NCBI GenBank assembly: GCA_964568145.1
Contig: CAZMOZ010000008.1
Location: 130,050-194,049, forward strand
Length of the DNA stretch: 64,000 nucleotides
Direction: 5' to 3'
From: DSVZ01 sp964568145
GTDB lineage: Bacteria > Verrucomicrobiota > Verrucomicrobiia > Limisphaerales > J093
Each line of letters begins with the position of its first letter. Within the stretch, counting starts at the first letter, position 1. Both the position numbers and the translations under genes were made by a program. The notes under the pieces were generated by a model, which ran no database searches, was not told where the DNA came from, and saw only the letters and a program-made list of their open reading frames with translations. Of this stretch, positions 1 to 8,023 are shown one piece after another.

Positions 1-92
1 ACCGCCACGAGCTGCTCTTCCAAGGACAGCCGGCGATCCAGCGAAGGCTTGTCGCCTGATTTCGGCCGGGCTGGTTGAAGTTCAGTAGGCAT
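1..92 (-). CDS. N-terminus of unidentified protein, cut by window edge
   Basis: An ATG at 92-90 on the minus strand opens a reading frame (M-P-T-E-L-Q-P-A-R-P) that runs unbroken for about 30 codons to the window edge. It begins 15 bases after the stop of the upstream hybrid two-component gene, so the two are probably co-transcribed. No domain is visible in this stub and no strong ribosome binding site precedes it. By position it could be a second signalling protein, but that is only a guess. Confidence 0.45.
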   Translation of the reverse strand, partial: MPTELQPARPKSGDKPSLDRRLSLEEQLVA

Positions 93-107
93 GGCTGGCG
101 GTATCGC

Positions 108-1817
108 TCACGCGGGACAGGCTTCCAAGCAACGGCTGAGCACCCCTTGAATCTGCCGGTAAGTAAACGGCTTGGGCAGAAACTCCACCCCCCGGCTGGC
201 CTCCAGTTCGGAAATGAACGCCGACCCCGCAAACCCGGTGGTGAGGATGACCTTCAAATCCGCGCGCTCGGCCCGCAGGCGGTTGGCGAGCTGCAGACCG
301 TCCACGAGGCCGGGGATGACGAGGTCCACGATCAGTAGATCCACGCTGTCGCGATTCTCCTGCCACAGCCGCAACGCCTCGGCGCTGTCCCCCGCCTCGA
401 GGATCCGGCACTCGCGATCCTGGAGGACCAGCCGCGTGACTTCGCGCACCGCCTCGTCGTCCTCGACCAGCAGCACGGTCCTCCCTGGCGTGGGTTCAGA
501 AACGGTCCGCGGAGGCGGGTTTTCGCTGACCGGGGGATCAGTTGGAGGGCTCTGGCAAACCGGGCTGGCCGCTTGTGCCCGCGGCAGGCTGACCTCGAAA
601 CCCACCGATCCATTGGCCGCGGGGTATTCGCGAATCCGCCCGCCCAGCCGGGTCACGATCGCCTCGGCGACCGTCCATTCCAGACCCGTACCGTGGCTGT
701 TCAGACTGGAACCCACAGTTGAACCCGGAACCCCGGCCGGCAGTAACTCCGGTTCGCAGTACACGACCGTCAGCCGGATGGTACCCGTCGGCGTCGGGTC
801 CGGCTGCGTTGCGGCCCGTGTTTCGGCGGCGTCTGTGACGACCGACAAGCGCAGGCTTCCGCCGGGCGGTGTTCCCCGGGCCGCCAGCAGACCCAAGTCC
901 GAGATGAGTTGCTCGAGCCACGCCGCCTCGGCCGGGACGGTGACCGGTTCGGGAGCCGGCTGGATTTCCACCGTGGCCATGCCTTTGAGCAGGCGCCGGA
1001 GATGCGACGCCGCACGCTCCAAAGGCTGGTTCAAGTCCACCGCCTCGCCCGCGAAGGGCCCGTCGCAGCCCAGGATGGCGAGCTGGCTGACGAGACTGGC
1101 GGCGCGATGCACCGACAGAACGATCTCGCGTTGCCGGGGATTCGGGCCTTCAGCCGCGGAACGCGCACAACTCCGCGGGGCGTCCAGTTGCTGTTTGAAC
1201 GCGGCCACGGTGCGGCTCAAGCCAGCCGCCACGCCGTCAGCCAGCAGGTCCAAATGCGCCGCCGCGACCCGCGCCCGCCCGCATTCCACGCCGGAGTCAT
1301 GCCAGTCAGCGCCGGGCTCGGCGGCCGGCTGCGCCAGCGCCCCTTGATACCGCCCGGCGTTCAAGGCCCGCACAATCTGCCGGGCATTGAAAGGGTCAAC
1401 AGGCCGTCGCAGCGCCAGCAGTTGGCCGTGTTGATTTCGTGCAACCGCTTGTTCCGCCCATGCGCAATCCGCCTCCGCAACGCAAAGGATGACGTGCAGC
1501 TCAGGGTCGGCCTCGCGAAGCAGGGCGGCGGTCGCGAGACCGGCGTCGCGCGCCAGCGTGTCCACCTCCACGACGGCCAGGTGGTAGGGTTCGGCGGCAG
1601 CCCGCGCCTGGCGCGTGAACTCGACGGCAGTTTGCGCATCGCTGGCCTGGTCCAGGGCGTACACCGGGGCCAGGGTTGAGGCGCTGGCAACGGCCTGTTC
1701 CGCATGCCGTTCCTCCCGGTCTTCACCGCAGAAACCGGCACGCAGTTCTTCCCGTAACGACCCGTCCGGGCTGACCACCAGGACGCGATACTTGGCGATG
1801 GGTTGCGACCCGCTCAT
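108..1817 (-). CDS. Hybrid two-component protein: degenerate sensor-like core with C-terminal receiver
   Basis: Protein of 569 residues. The C-terminal domain (about 445-569) is a complete response-regulator receiver: acidic pair D453-D454 (LLVEDDEAV), phospho-acceptor D498 (LLIVDLVIPG), T526 and K549 (LPKPF). The N-terminal 150 residues look like a second receiver-type fold without a clear phosphorylation site. The centre (about 200-430) has the layout of a histidine kinase DHp plus ATPase region, but no H-box histidine and no clean N or G boxes, so it may have lost kinase activity. The ATG at 1817 was chosen because AAAGG precedes it by about ten bases; the frame is open further upstream but without a credible start. 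A truncated gene follows 15 bases downstream. No DNA-binding domain is visible. Confidence 0.8.
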   Translation of the reverse strand: MSGSQPIAKYRVLVVSPDGSLREELRAGFCGEDREERHAEQAVASASTLAPVYALDQASDAQTAVEFTRQARAAAEPYHLAVVEVDTLARDAGLATAALLREADPELHVILCVAEADCAWAEQAVARNQHGQLLALRRPVDPFNARQIVRALNAGRYQGALAQPAAEPGADWHDSGVECGRARVAAAHLDLLADGVAAGLSRTVAAFKQQLDAPRSCARSAAEGPNPRQREIVLSVHRAASLVSQLAILGCDGPFAGEAVDLNQPLERAASHLRRLLKGMATVEIQPAPEPVTVPAEAAWLEQLISDLGLLAARGTPPGGSLRLSVVTDAAETRAATQPDPTPTGTIRLTVVYCEPELLPAGVPGSTVGSSLNSHGTGLEWTVAEAIVTRLGGRIREYPAANGSVGFEVSLPRAQAASPVCQSPPTDPPVSENPPPRTVSEPTPGRTVLLVEDDEAVREVTRLVLQDRECRILEAGDSAEALRLWQENRDSVDLLIVDLVIPGLVDGLQLANRLRAERADLKVILTTGFAGSAFISELEASRGVEFLPKPFTYRQIQGVLSRCLEACPA

Positions 1818-2277
1818 GGACTTGCGACCTTTTCGTAATACGCGGCTCCGGACCTCCTCGAGCCGGCTTGCGGTTCGCATTCCCGTCCCTGCCAAGCCTG
1901 TACTCCCGGAATCCCAGCCACTTGTCTGCCCGGCCCAAACAGTCTGCCACGGCATTGGATAACCCTTAGCAAGGAGCGTGCCTTCGTGCCGGGCGCGAAT
2001 CTGTCCCGCGATTCCAAGCCCGGAAGCCTTTAGAAGCTCTGTTGTTCTGCGATAACGTTTTCTGGATTTCTTAGCCACCCGGCCGTAGTGGGCAACCTTT
2101 CGTCCAAATATTTGCCAAGCCTGTATAAGAAGACTCCGCCACCGAAAAAGGCTTTGGCCTTGCCAAAACCCGGCGGGAACGCCGTTCCGGGGCACAACAG
2201 GACGCAGTCCTGCGGCCACTCCGCGCTGCCCGCCGACTGGCTTGCCAGCCAGTCGCGGAAATGCCTACGCTGCGGCC
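1818..2277. other. 460-bp divergent intergenic region with two hairpins
   Basis: This region separates the hybrid regulator (minus strand) from the glycosidase-like gene (plus strand), so both promoters should lie here, but no convincing -35/-10 pair is seen. Two perfect short inverted repeats stand before the plus-strand gene: CAGGAC-gca-GTCCTG at 2198-2212 and GACTGGCT-tgcc-AGCCAGTC at 2235-2254. A 13-base direct repeat (TGCCAAGCCTGTA) occurs at 1890-1902 and 2113-2125. No gene is supported. Confidence 0.5.
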
Positions 2278-3705
2278 ATGCGTTCCACGTTTTTCACCTG
2301 TCTCGGGCTGGCCCTGGCCGCCTTGAACCTCCGCGCCGCCGCCCCGCTGGCCTTGCATCCGGACAACCCGCATTACTTCCTGTGGCGCGGGCAACCGGCG
2401 ATCCTCATCACCTCCGGCGAGCATTACGGCGCGGTGTTGAACCTGGATTTCGATTTCCGGAAGTACCTCGACACGCTGGCCCAGGACAGCCTGAACAACA
2501 CCCGCACCTTCACCGGCGTGTACTGCGAGGCGCCCGGCGCCTTCAACATCGCCCGCAACACGCTGGCTCCGGCGCCCGGCCGCCTGGTCTGTCCGTGGGC
2601 GCGCAGCGACCAGTCCGGCTACCGGAACGGCGGGAACAAGTTCGACCTCACCCGCTGGGATGCGGCGTATTTCGAGCGGCTCAAGGTATTCCTGGCCCAC
2701 GCCTCGCAGCGCGGCGTGGTGGTGGAGTTGAACCTGTTCTGCCCGTTTTACGAGGACTCGATGTGGCTGCTCAGCCCGATGAACGCCATCAACAACGTGA
2801 ACGGCGTCGGCAACGTGGCGCGCACGAACGTGTACACCCTCGACCGCCACGGCGGCCTGCTGGCGGTGCAGGAAGCGTTGGTCCGCAAGCTGGTCACGGA
2901 GTTGAAGGACTTCGACAACCTGTACTACGAAATCTGCAACGAGCCGTACTTCGGCGGCGTGACGATGGCCTGGCAGCACCGCATCGCCGACGTGATCGTC
3001 GAGACAGAGCGCGCGCTCGGCGTGCGGCACCTGATCTCGATGAACATCGCCAACGACAAGGCCAGGGTCGAGATTCCCCACCCGGCGGTCTCGATCTTCA
3101 ACTTCCACTACGCCTACCCACCCGACACCGTGGCGATGAACTACGGCCTGAACAAGGTCATCGGCGACAACGAAACCGGCTTTCGCGGCACGAACGACCT
3201 GCCCTACCGCGTTGAGGCGTGGAGTTTCCTTTTGGCCGGCGGCGGGCTGTTCAACCACCTCGATTACTCATTCGTGGCCGGGCACGAGGACGGCACCTTC
3301 GTGTACCCCGCCAGCCAGCCCGGCGGCGGAAATCCGGTCTGGCGCCGCCAGATGAAAATCCTCGGCGACTTCCTGCGCGGCTTCGACTTCATCCGCATGA
3401 AGCCCGCCGCCGAGGCGATCGCGGGCGGCGTGCCGGCGGGCCACCGGGCCTACGCGCTGGCCGAATCGGGCAAGGCGTACGCGCTTTACCTCGCGCGTGA
3501 CACAAAAGACAAAAACGCGCCCGCCAGCCAGCAAACCGCCACGCTGCAACTCCGGCTGCCCGCCGGCGACTACACTGCCGAGTGGGTGAACCCGCGCACC
3601 GGCCAGGTGGACAAGCGGGAAGCTGTTCGCGCGACCGGCGACGCCACGGCGCTGGCCAGCCCGGTGTATGAAGAAGACGTGGCACTGCGGCTGCGGCGCT
3701 CGTGA
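2278..3705 (+). CDS. Secreted glycoside hydrolase-like protein (clan GH-A style TIM barrel)
   Basis: Protein of 475 residues with a Sec signal peptide (MRSTFFTCLGLALAALNLRA), cleaved near residues 20-22, so it acts outside the cytoplasm. The body resembles (beta/alpha)8 retaining glycosidases related to GH5. YYEICNEPYF holds the N-E-P motif with likely acid/base E222, and a second acidic site, GDNETGF with E299, is a candidate nucleophile. The last 100 residues look like a beta-sandwich, as often follows such barrels. The ATG at 2278 was preferred over an in-frame start 36 bases upstream because the signal peptide begins exactly there. Substrate cannot be read from the sequence. It stands alone, preceded by hairpins at 2198-2254. 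Confidence 0.75.
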   Translation: MRSTFFTCLGLALAALNLRAAAPLALHPDNPHYFLWRGQPAILITSGEHYGAVLNLDFDFRKYLDTLAQDSLNNTRTFTGVYCEAPGAFNIARNTLAPAPGRLVCPWARSDQSGYRNGGNKFDLTRWDAAYFERLKVFLAHASQRGVVVELNLFCPFYEDSMWLLSPMNAINNVNGVGNVARTNVYTLDRHGGLLAVQEALVRKLVTELKDFDNLYYEICNEPYFGGVTMAWQHRIADVIVETERALGVRHLISMNIANDKARVEIPHPAVSIFNFHYAYPPDTVAMNYGLNKVIGDNETGFRGTNDLPYRVEAWSFLLAGGGLFNHLDYSFVAGHEDGTFVYPASQPGGGNPVWRRQMKILGDFLRGFDFIRMKPAAEAIAGGVPAGHRAYALAESGKAYALYLARDTKDKNAPASQQTATLQLRLPAGDYTAEWVNPRTGQVDKREAVRATGDATALASPVYEEDVALRLRRS

Positions 3706-3809
3706 GGCCGCAGCAGGAAAGTCGAAAGACAAAGGGTCGCCTCTTGAACCATGCACCATCCAGAATTTCAATGGCCACCCCACACTCTGGGGAGCTAAAC
3801 TTCGGTTAA

Positions 3810-5543
3810 ATGCTGACCCGCCTGCGCATCAGGAATTTCAAGCGGTTCGAAGACGCCGACATCGAATTGGGCCAGACGGTGGTCTTCATCGGTCCCAACA
3901 ACTCCGGAAAAACCACGGCGTTGCAAGCGCTGGCGCTCTGGGAGGTGGGGTTGCGCAAATGGAATGAGCGTCGGCTGGGAAAGACCTCGCCCGAAAAGCG
4001 ACCCGGGGTCACGATCAACCGCCGCGACCTAATTGCCCTCCCGGTGCCCGATGCGAACCTGCTCTGGCGCAACCTGCATGTCCGGGATGCGCGACGGACC
4101 AACGGCAGGCTGGAAACGCGCAACATCCGGTTGGACGTCATCGTGGAAGGTCTCACCGCGGGGAAGACCTGGTCTTGCGGCCTGGAATTTGACTACGCCA
4201 ACGAGGAGTCTTTTTACTGCCGTCCCTTGCGGTTGAGCGACGACAGGTCGCCCCAGCGAATGCCCATCCCCACCGAGGCCTCCGACACACGGTTTGCCTT
4301 TCTTCCCCCCATGTCCGGCCTGGCGGCCACGGAACCCAAGTGGGAAACCGGGCGCATCAACGTGCTGCTCGGTGAGGGACAGACTGCCCAAGTCCTCCGC
4401 AATCTTTGCTATCAGCTTTACGAACAACCAGATCCCCAAATGGCTTGGAGCAAGGTCCGTCAACACGTGGCGTCTCTTTTTGGCGTTGAACTCCAAGCGC
4501 CACAGTTCATCAGGGAACGAGGCGAAATCACGATGACCTACCGCGAACCGGGCGGTTGTGTCCTTGATCTCGCGAGCGCTGGACGTGGTTTGCAGCAGAC
4601 GCTCTTGCTGCTGGCCCATCTTTACGCCAATCCGAAAACGGTCCTCCTGCTGGATGAGCCTGATGCGCACCTCGAAGTGCTGCGCCAGCGACAGATTTAC
4701 CAGCTCCTGACCGACTTGGCTTTACAGCAGGGATCCCAGGTGATCGCCGCGAGCCACTCGGAAGTTGTCCTCAACGAGGCGGCCAACCGGGATGTGGTCA
4801 TCGCCTTCGTGGGACGGCCGCATCGCATGGATGACCGCGGACAACAGGTCCTCAAGGCATTGACCGACATCGGCTTTGACCACTACTACCAAGCTGATCT
4901 GAAAGGCTGGGTGCTGTACTTGGAAGGCTCCACAGATCTGGCCATCCTCCGGGCTTTTGCCAAACTTTTTAATCACCCCGTCGCTGAGGAACTCGAACAG
5001 CCGTTTGTGCATTACCTGACCAACAACCTCCCACAGCGTGCCCGGGATCATTTCTTCGCCTTGCAGGAAGCACGGACCGACTTGGTCGGCATTGCGCTGT
5101 TCGACCGCTTGGAAAAGTCCTTGCAAACAGATACGCCGCTCACCGAGTTGATGTGGCAGAAGCGGGAAGTTGAAAACTACCTCTGTCAGGAGGGTGTTTT
5201 GCTAGCCTATGCACGGCACGATCAACCGGATGATCTGTTCGGACGGGCGGAGTCAACGCGGCGCGAACAAATCATGCGCCAATGTATTGCCGAAGTAACC
5301 AGCGCATTGGAAACTCTGGGGCGTCCCGGGCCTTGGTCGGACGACATCAAAGCCAGCGACGAATTTTTAACCCCCGTTTTTGAACGATACTTCAAAAAGC
5401 TAGGCCTGCCCAACCTGCTCAGGAAGACCGATTATCATATTCTTGCCGGGCTCGTGCCAAAAGATCAGATGTCCCCCGAAGTCATGGAAAAGCTGGATGC
5501 CATCCTGGCTGTTGCCCGGAAGGCCAGGCCCGGCGGAGAATAG
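3810..5543 (+). CDS. OLD-like AAA/ABC-type ATPase with C-terminal TOPRIM-like domain
   Basis: Protein of 577 residues. The N-terminal ATPase is of the SMC/RecF/OLD type: Walker A IGPNNSGKTT (about 27-36), signature-like LASAGRGLQQ (about 252-261), Walker B VLLLDEPDAHL (about 276-286) and a switch histidine in AASHSE. The C-terminal half has TOPRIM-like marks: VLYLEGSTDL (about 368-377, Glu plus an x-D pair) and GIALFDRLE (about 427-435), then a REVENYL motif seen in related ATPases with DUF4435/TOPRIM tails. OLD proteins are ATP-regulated nucleases, and relatives act in phage defence (GajA, PtuA, AriA types). No helicase or second component adjoins, so it would be a single-gene class. The gene is visibly lower in G+C than its neighbours, which suggests transfer. 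Its ribosome binding site is weak. Confidence 0.82.
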   Translation: MLTRLRIRNFKRFEDADIELGQTVVFIGPNNSGKTTALQALALWEVGLRKWNERRLGKTSPEKRPGVTINRRDLIALPVPDANLLWRNLHVRDARRTNGRLETRNIRLDVIVEGLTAGKTWSCGLEFDYANEESFYCRPLRLSDDRSPQRMPIPTEASDTRFAFLPPMSGLAATEPKWETGRINVLLGEGQTAQVLRNLCYQLYEQPDPQMAWSKVRQHVASLFGVELQAPQFIRERGEITMTYREPGGCVLDLASAGRGLQQTLLLLAHLYANPKTVLLLDEPDAHLEVLRQRQIYQLLTDLALQQGSQVIAASHSEVVLNEAANRDVVIAFVGRPHRMDDRGQQVLKALTDIGFDHYYQADLKGWVLYLEGSTDLAILRAFAKLFNHPVAEELEQPFVHYLTNNLPQRARDHFFALQEARTDLVGIALFDRLEKSLQTDTPLTELMWQKREVENYLCQEGVLLAYARHDQPDDLFGRAESTRREQIMRQCIAEVTSALETLGRPGPWSDDIKASDEFLTPVFERYFKKLGLPNLLRKTDYHILAGLVPKDQMSPEVMEKLDAILAVARKARPGGE

Positions 5544-5729
5544 CAGCTTCTCCACTGTCCAAGCCGCATGTTGCTTGGTTGGGGGCTCCTCTGACGCCCC
5601 GCCTCCCCGATCAAGGCCGATCCAGACTGACCTGCCAAGGGTCCAAAACTTAAAAGGCGACGCGTGATAGTTATCGTCAATGCGTGATCAATCCAAGCTG
5701 TTCTCTAACCGTGGTTTGGATAAAATGGG

Positions 5730-7472
5730 TCACTTGGTGCTGGACGCTTTCAGTTCAACGATGCCCCACAGGCTCAGCGCGGGGACGGTCACGGTTCCAT
5801 CCACCACAGGCAGGTTCAGCGGCTGCGCTTCCGATTCCCCATAGCGGCAGGTCGTCGCCCCCGGCACGCCCAGCGCCTTCAGATCAAGCCGCACGCGCAC
5901 GCCGGCCTGCGGCGCCACGTCGTCGCGGTCGGGGCGATACTGGTAGTTCAGCAGATGCACCATCGCCGCGCCGGGACGTGTCCGGGCCAGCGCGCGCACC
6001 GGACCGGCGGCGGATACGCGGACGGCGGGCCGGACCTGCGCCAGCGCCTCGGCGACGGTGCCCAGCACGCGAAGCCGGGAGGCGTGCCGTTCCAGAAGTT
6101 CGCGGTCGGCGGGCAGCAAACTTTCCCGTTCTGGCGCCAGCACCGGCACGTCAGGCGCGAAGTTCTCCGCGCGCAGCGGGTGGTTCACGATTTCGTCGCC
6201 GCCGAGGAGCAGGCGGTACGAGACGTTCGTGGCGGCGAGCGTTTCGGCCAGTTGGAACCACCGGCCGGGGTCGCGCACGAACGCGCGGTGTGGCAGCACA
6301 ACCGCGAGGTCGGCGTGGCTCTCGAAACCGTCGAAGAGTCCGGCGTTGCGCCGCACGAAGCGGTAGAGCGGGGCGAACTTCTCCGCCGGGCCCTCGTACC
6401 AATGCGTGCCTTTCTCCGGCGTGTAGCACCACTGCCGGTGTGGGGCCATGAAGTTGTGGCCGGCCGCGTAGCCCAGCGCGATCCAGCCGCGCACCAGGCC
6501 GGGCAGCGAATGCTCCTTGATGAAGGCCCAGTCGTGGCCGCTGGCGGTCGAGGCGTACGCGCGGCCGACGGCGTCGGCCAGCCGGTAGGCGAACAGCGGC
6601 CGGTCGCTGAAGCGGCGCGCGGCGGCCTCGTGATCGGTCTCCGCACTGAAGAGATCCAGCATGTGGTGGTCGCTCAGATGCCGGGGCCAGAGCAGGCCGG
6701 CGTTGGCGCCTAGGGGCACGGGCCGGCCTGCGGTCTGGGTGGCGAGTTCGCGCAGCTCCCGCATGAAGGCCGCCTGGGCGCGGCATTGGTAGATCGTCCA
6801 GTGATCCCAGAGCGGATGCTGTGGCGCGCGGCGCCGGCCCTGGACGTCTTCCGCCAGCCACCGCCGCACTTCCTGGCGGTAATCGAAGGTGCCGGGGTTC
6901 CCGATGGGGTGCCGGCGAAGCTCTTCCGCCGGCAGCGTGGCCAGGTAGCCGCGAAAGCCGTTCACGCACCGCTCGCAAAAGCAGATGCCCAGCCACAGCC
7001 CGCCCGCCGTGCCCAGGTGGTCGTCAATGTGCACGCCGTCCGCGCCGGCCCGGACCGTCTCGACCACGCGCTCGCGGATGAACTCGCGGAAGTTCGGCTG
7101 CGCGGTGCAGCACCACCAGTACGGAATGCCCTGGTGCTGGTGATCGGTCAGCCAGGGTACCTTCACCGGTTTGCCATCCACATCCCGGCAGAGGCCCTGC
7201 TCGTATGTGTCCGGAAAGCGGCGGTGGTAGCCCGCGAACTCGGTGACCATGCCCACGCTCCCGAAGAACTTCAGCCCGGCGGCCTCGGCGCGCGACCTGG
7301 CGTTCGGCGTGCCGCCCCAGGCCACCACGGTGGCGTCGTAGGCTTCGTACGTCGCGCGATTGGCCTGGTACATGAAGACAACGTCGGAGCGTTTCAACAC
7401 CGCGCCGGCGGCGGGCAGAGCCAGGCCAAGCAGCAACAAGAGCCGGATGGGGAACGGGGACTTCAAGTTCAT
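5730..7472 (-). CDS. Secreted glycosidase-like TIM-barrel protein
   Basis: Protein of 580 residues with a clear Sec signal peptide (LLLLLGLALPAAG). The mature part has the layout of an alpha-galactosidase-like or putative glycoside hydrolase barrel: a strand-end acidic site GADGVHIDDH, a Trp/Cys-rich segment near WWCCTAQ, a cysteine pair in FCERCVNGF, then late-barrel segments ending in a beta domain. No specific GH family could be named from the sequence. The gene is on the opposite strand to the OLD-like ATPase and converges with it over a 186-base gap that holds no further gene. A role in polysaccharide breakdown fits the other secreted glycosidase-like gene at 2.3 kb, but substrate and catalytic residues are not established. 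Confidence 0.65.
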   Translation of the reverse strand: MNLKSPFPIRLLLLLGLALPAAGAVLKRSDVVFMYQANRATYEAYDATVVAWGGTPNARSRAEAAGLKFFGSVGMVTEFAGYHRRFPDTYEQGLCRDVDGKPVKVPWLTDHQHQGIPYWWCCTAQPNFREFIRERVVETVRAGADGVHIDDHLGTAGGLWLGICFCERCVNGFRGYLATLPAEELRRHPIGNPGTFDYRQEVRRWLAEDVQGRRRAPQHPLWDHWTIYQCRAQAAFMRELRELATQTAGRPVPLGANAGLLWPRHLSDHHMLDLFSAETDHEAAARRFSDRPLFAYRLADAVGRAYASTASGHDWAFIKEHSLPGLVRGWIALGYAAGHNFMAPHRQWCYTPEKGTHWYEGPAEKFAPLYRFVRRNAGLFDGFESHADLAVVLPHRAFVRDPGRWFQLAETLAATNVSYRLLLGGDEIVNHPLRAENFAPDVPVLAPERESLLPADRELLERHASRLRVLGTVAEALAQVRPAVRVSAAGPVRALARTRPGAAMVHLLNYQYRPDRDDVAPQAGVRVRLDLKALGVPGATTCRYGESEAQPLNLPVVDGTVTVPALSLWGIVELKASSTK

Positions 7473-7576
7473 GTCGGGGACAGGTTCGCTTCAGGTTTGC
7501 CGGCCTGCAACCGCCGGCGCTTGCTTGAGGCTCGGGCGTGCCGCCGGAAGCAGCACCCGACGACGGACTTGGCGGG

Positions 7577-7816
7577 TCAAGTGCCCGTGGCTGCCGGAGA
7601 CGATGCGATCCTCAATTCGATGGAGGCGATGTGATGGGTGGGGATGATCTGGAGGCCCTTGCCGTCCGGCTTCACCCACAACACCCAGTCCCGAGCGGGC
7701 GGCATGAAGAGGTAATCCGGGTGGGTGACGGTTATCGCCTCGCCGCTGCTGAGGCGCAGCGTGCAGTGCTGCCAGCGTTGACTGAAGAGCGTCGAAAGAA
7801 TCTCGTCGTTGCTCAT
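7577..7816 (-). CDS. Small protein of an unnamed ~75-80 residue family
   Basis: Protein of 79 residues with no signal peptide or membrane segment, built of alternating hydrophobic and polar stretches consistent with a small beta-barrel. It resembles the protein at 61140-61367 in length and pattern: L-x-x-G near the middle, V-T-x-x-D/P-x-x-x-L-F/L-x-P, a run of strand residues, PDG, then a terminal I-x-x-I/V-x-S-I/V. The ATG at 7816 was chosen over a TTG three codons upstream. It lies between two secreted-protein genes but is followed by a 104-base gap, so it may be a single-gene transcript. Function unknown. Confidence 0.6.
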   Translation of the reverse strand: MSNDEILSTLFSQRWQHCTLRLSSGEAITVTHPDYLFMPPARDWVLWVKPDGKGLQIIPTHHIASIELRIASSPAATGT

Positions 7817-8023
7817 CCGCCGCAAGCTAGTCCGCGCCGGTCGGGAGCCGTCAACCGCGGCCGACCGCGTCAGACGGGAAACGCCCCGGCGGGTTCAATC
7901 GGACAGGCGGTTCCGTAATGTCTTTCGAACTCTTTGCGGAAAGCTGCAGACATGCTGTCCGCCTTCAAGCTCAGCAGGGCCTGTGCAAGTCAGCGGACAG
8001 GAGTATCCGCACTCCGGTGCGCT

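Noticed and set aside
1890..2125. 13-base direct repeat TGCCAAGCCTGTA in the first intergenic region
   Set aside because: Two copies 220 bases apart without other structure could be chance or binding sites; not enough to call.
1818..2219. N-terminal extension of the hybrid two-component protein
   Set aside because: The frame is open, but the added 134 residues are basic and low in order, and a good ribosome binding site stands only at the ATG at 1817.
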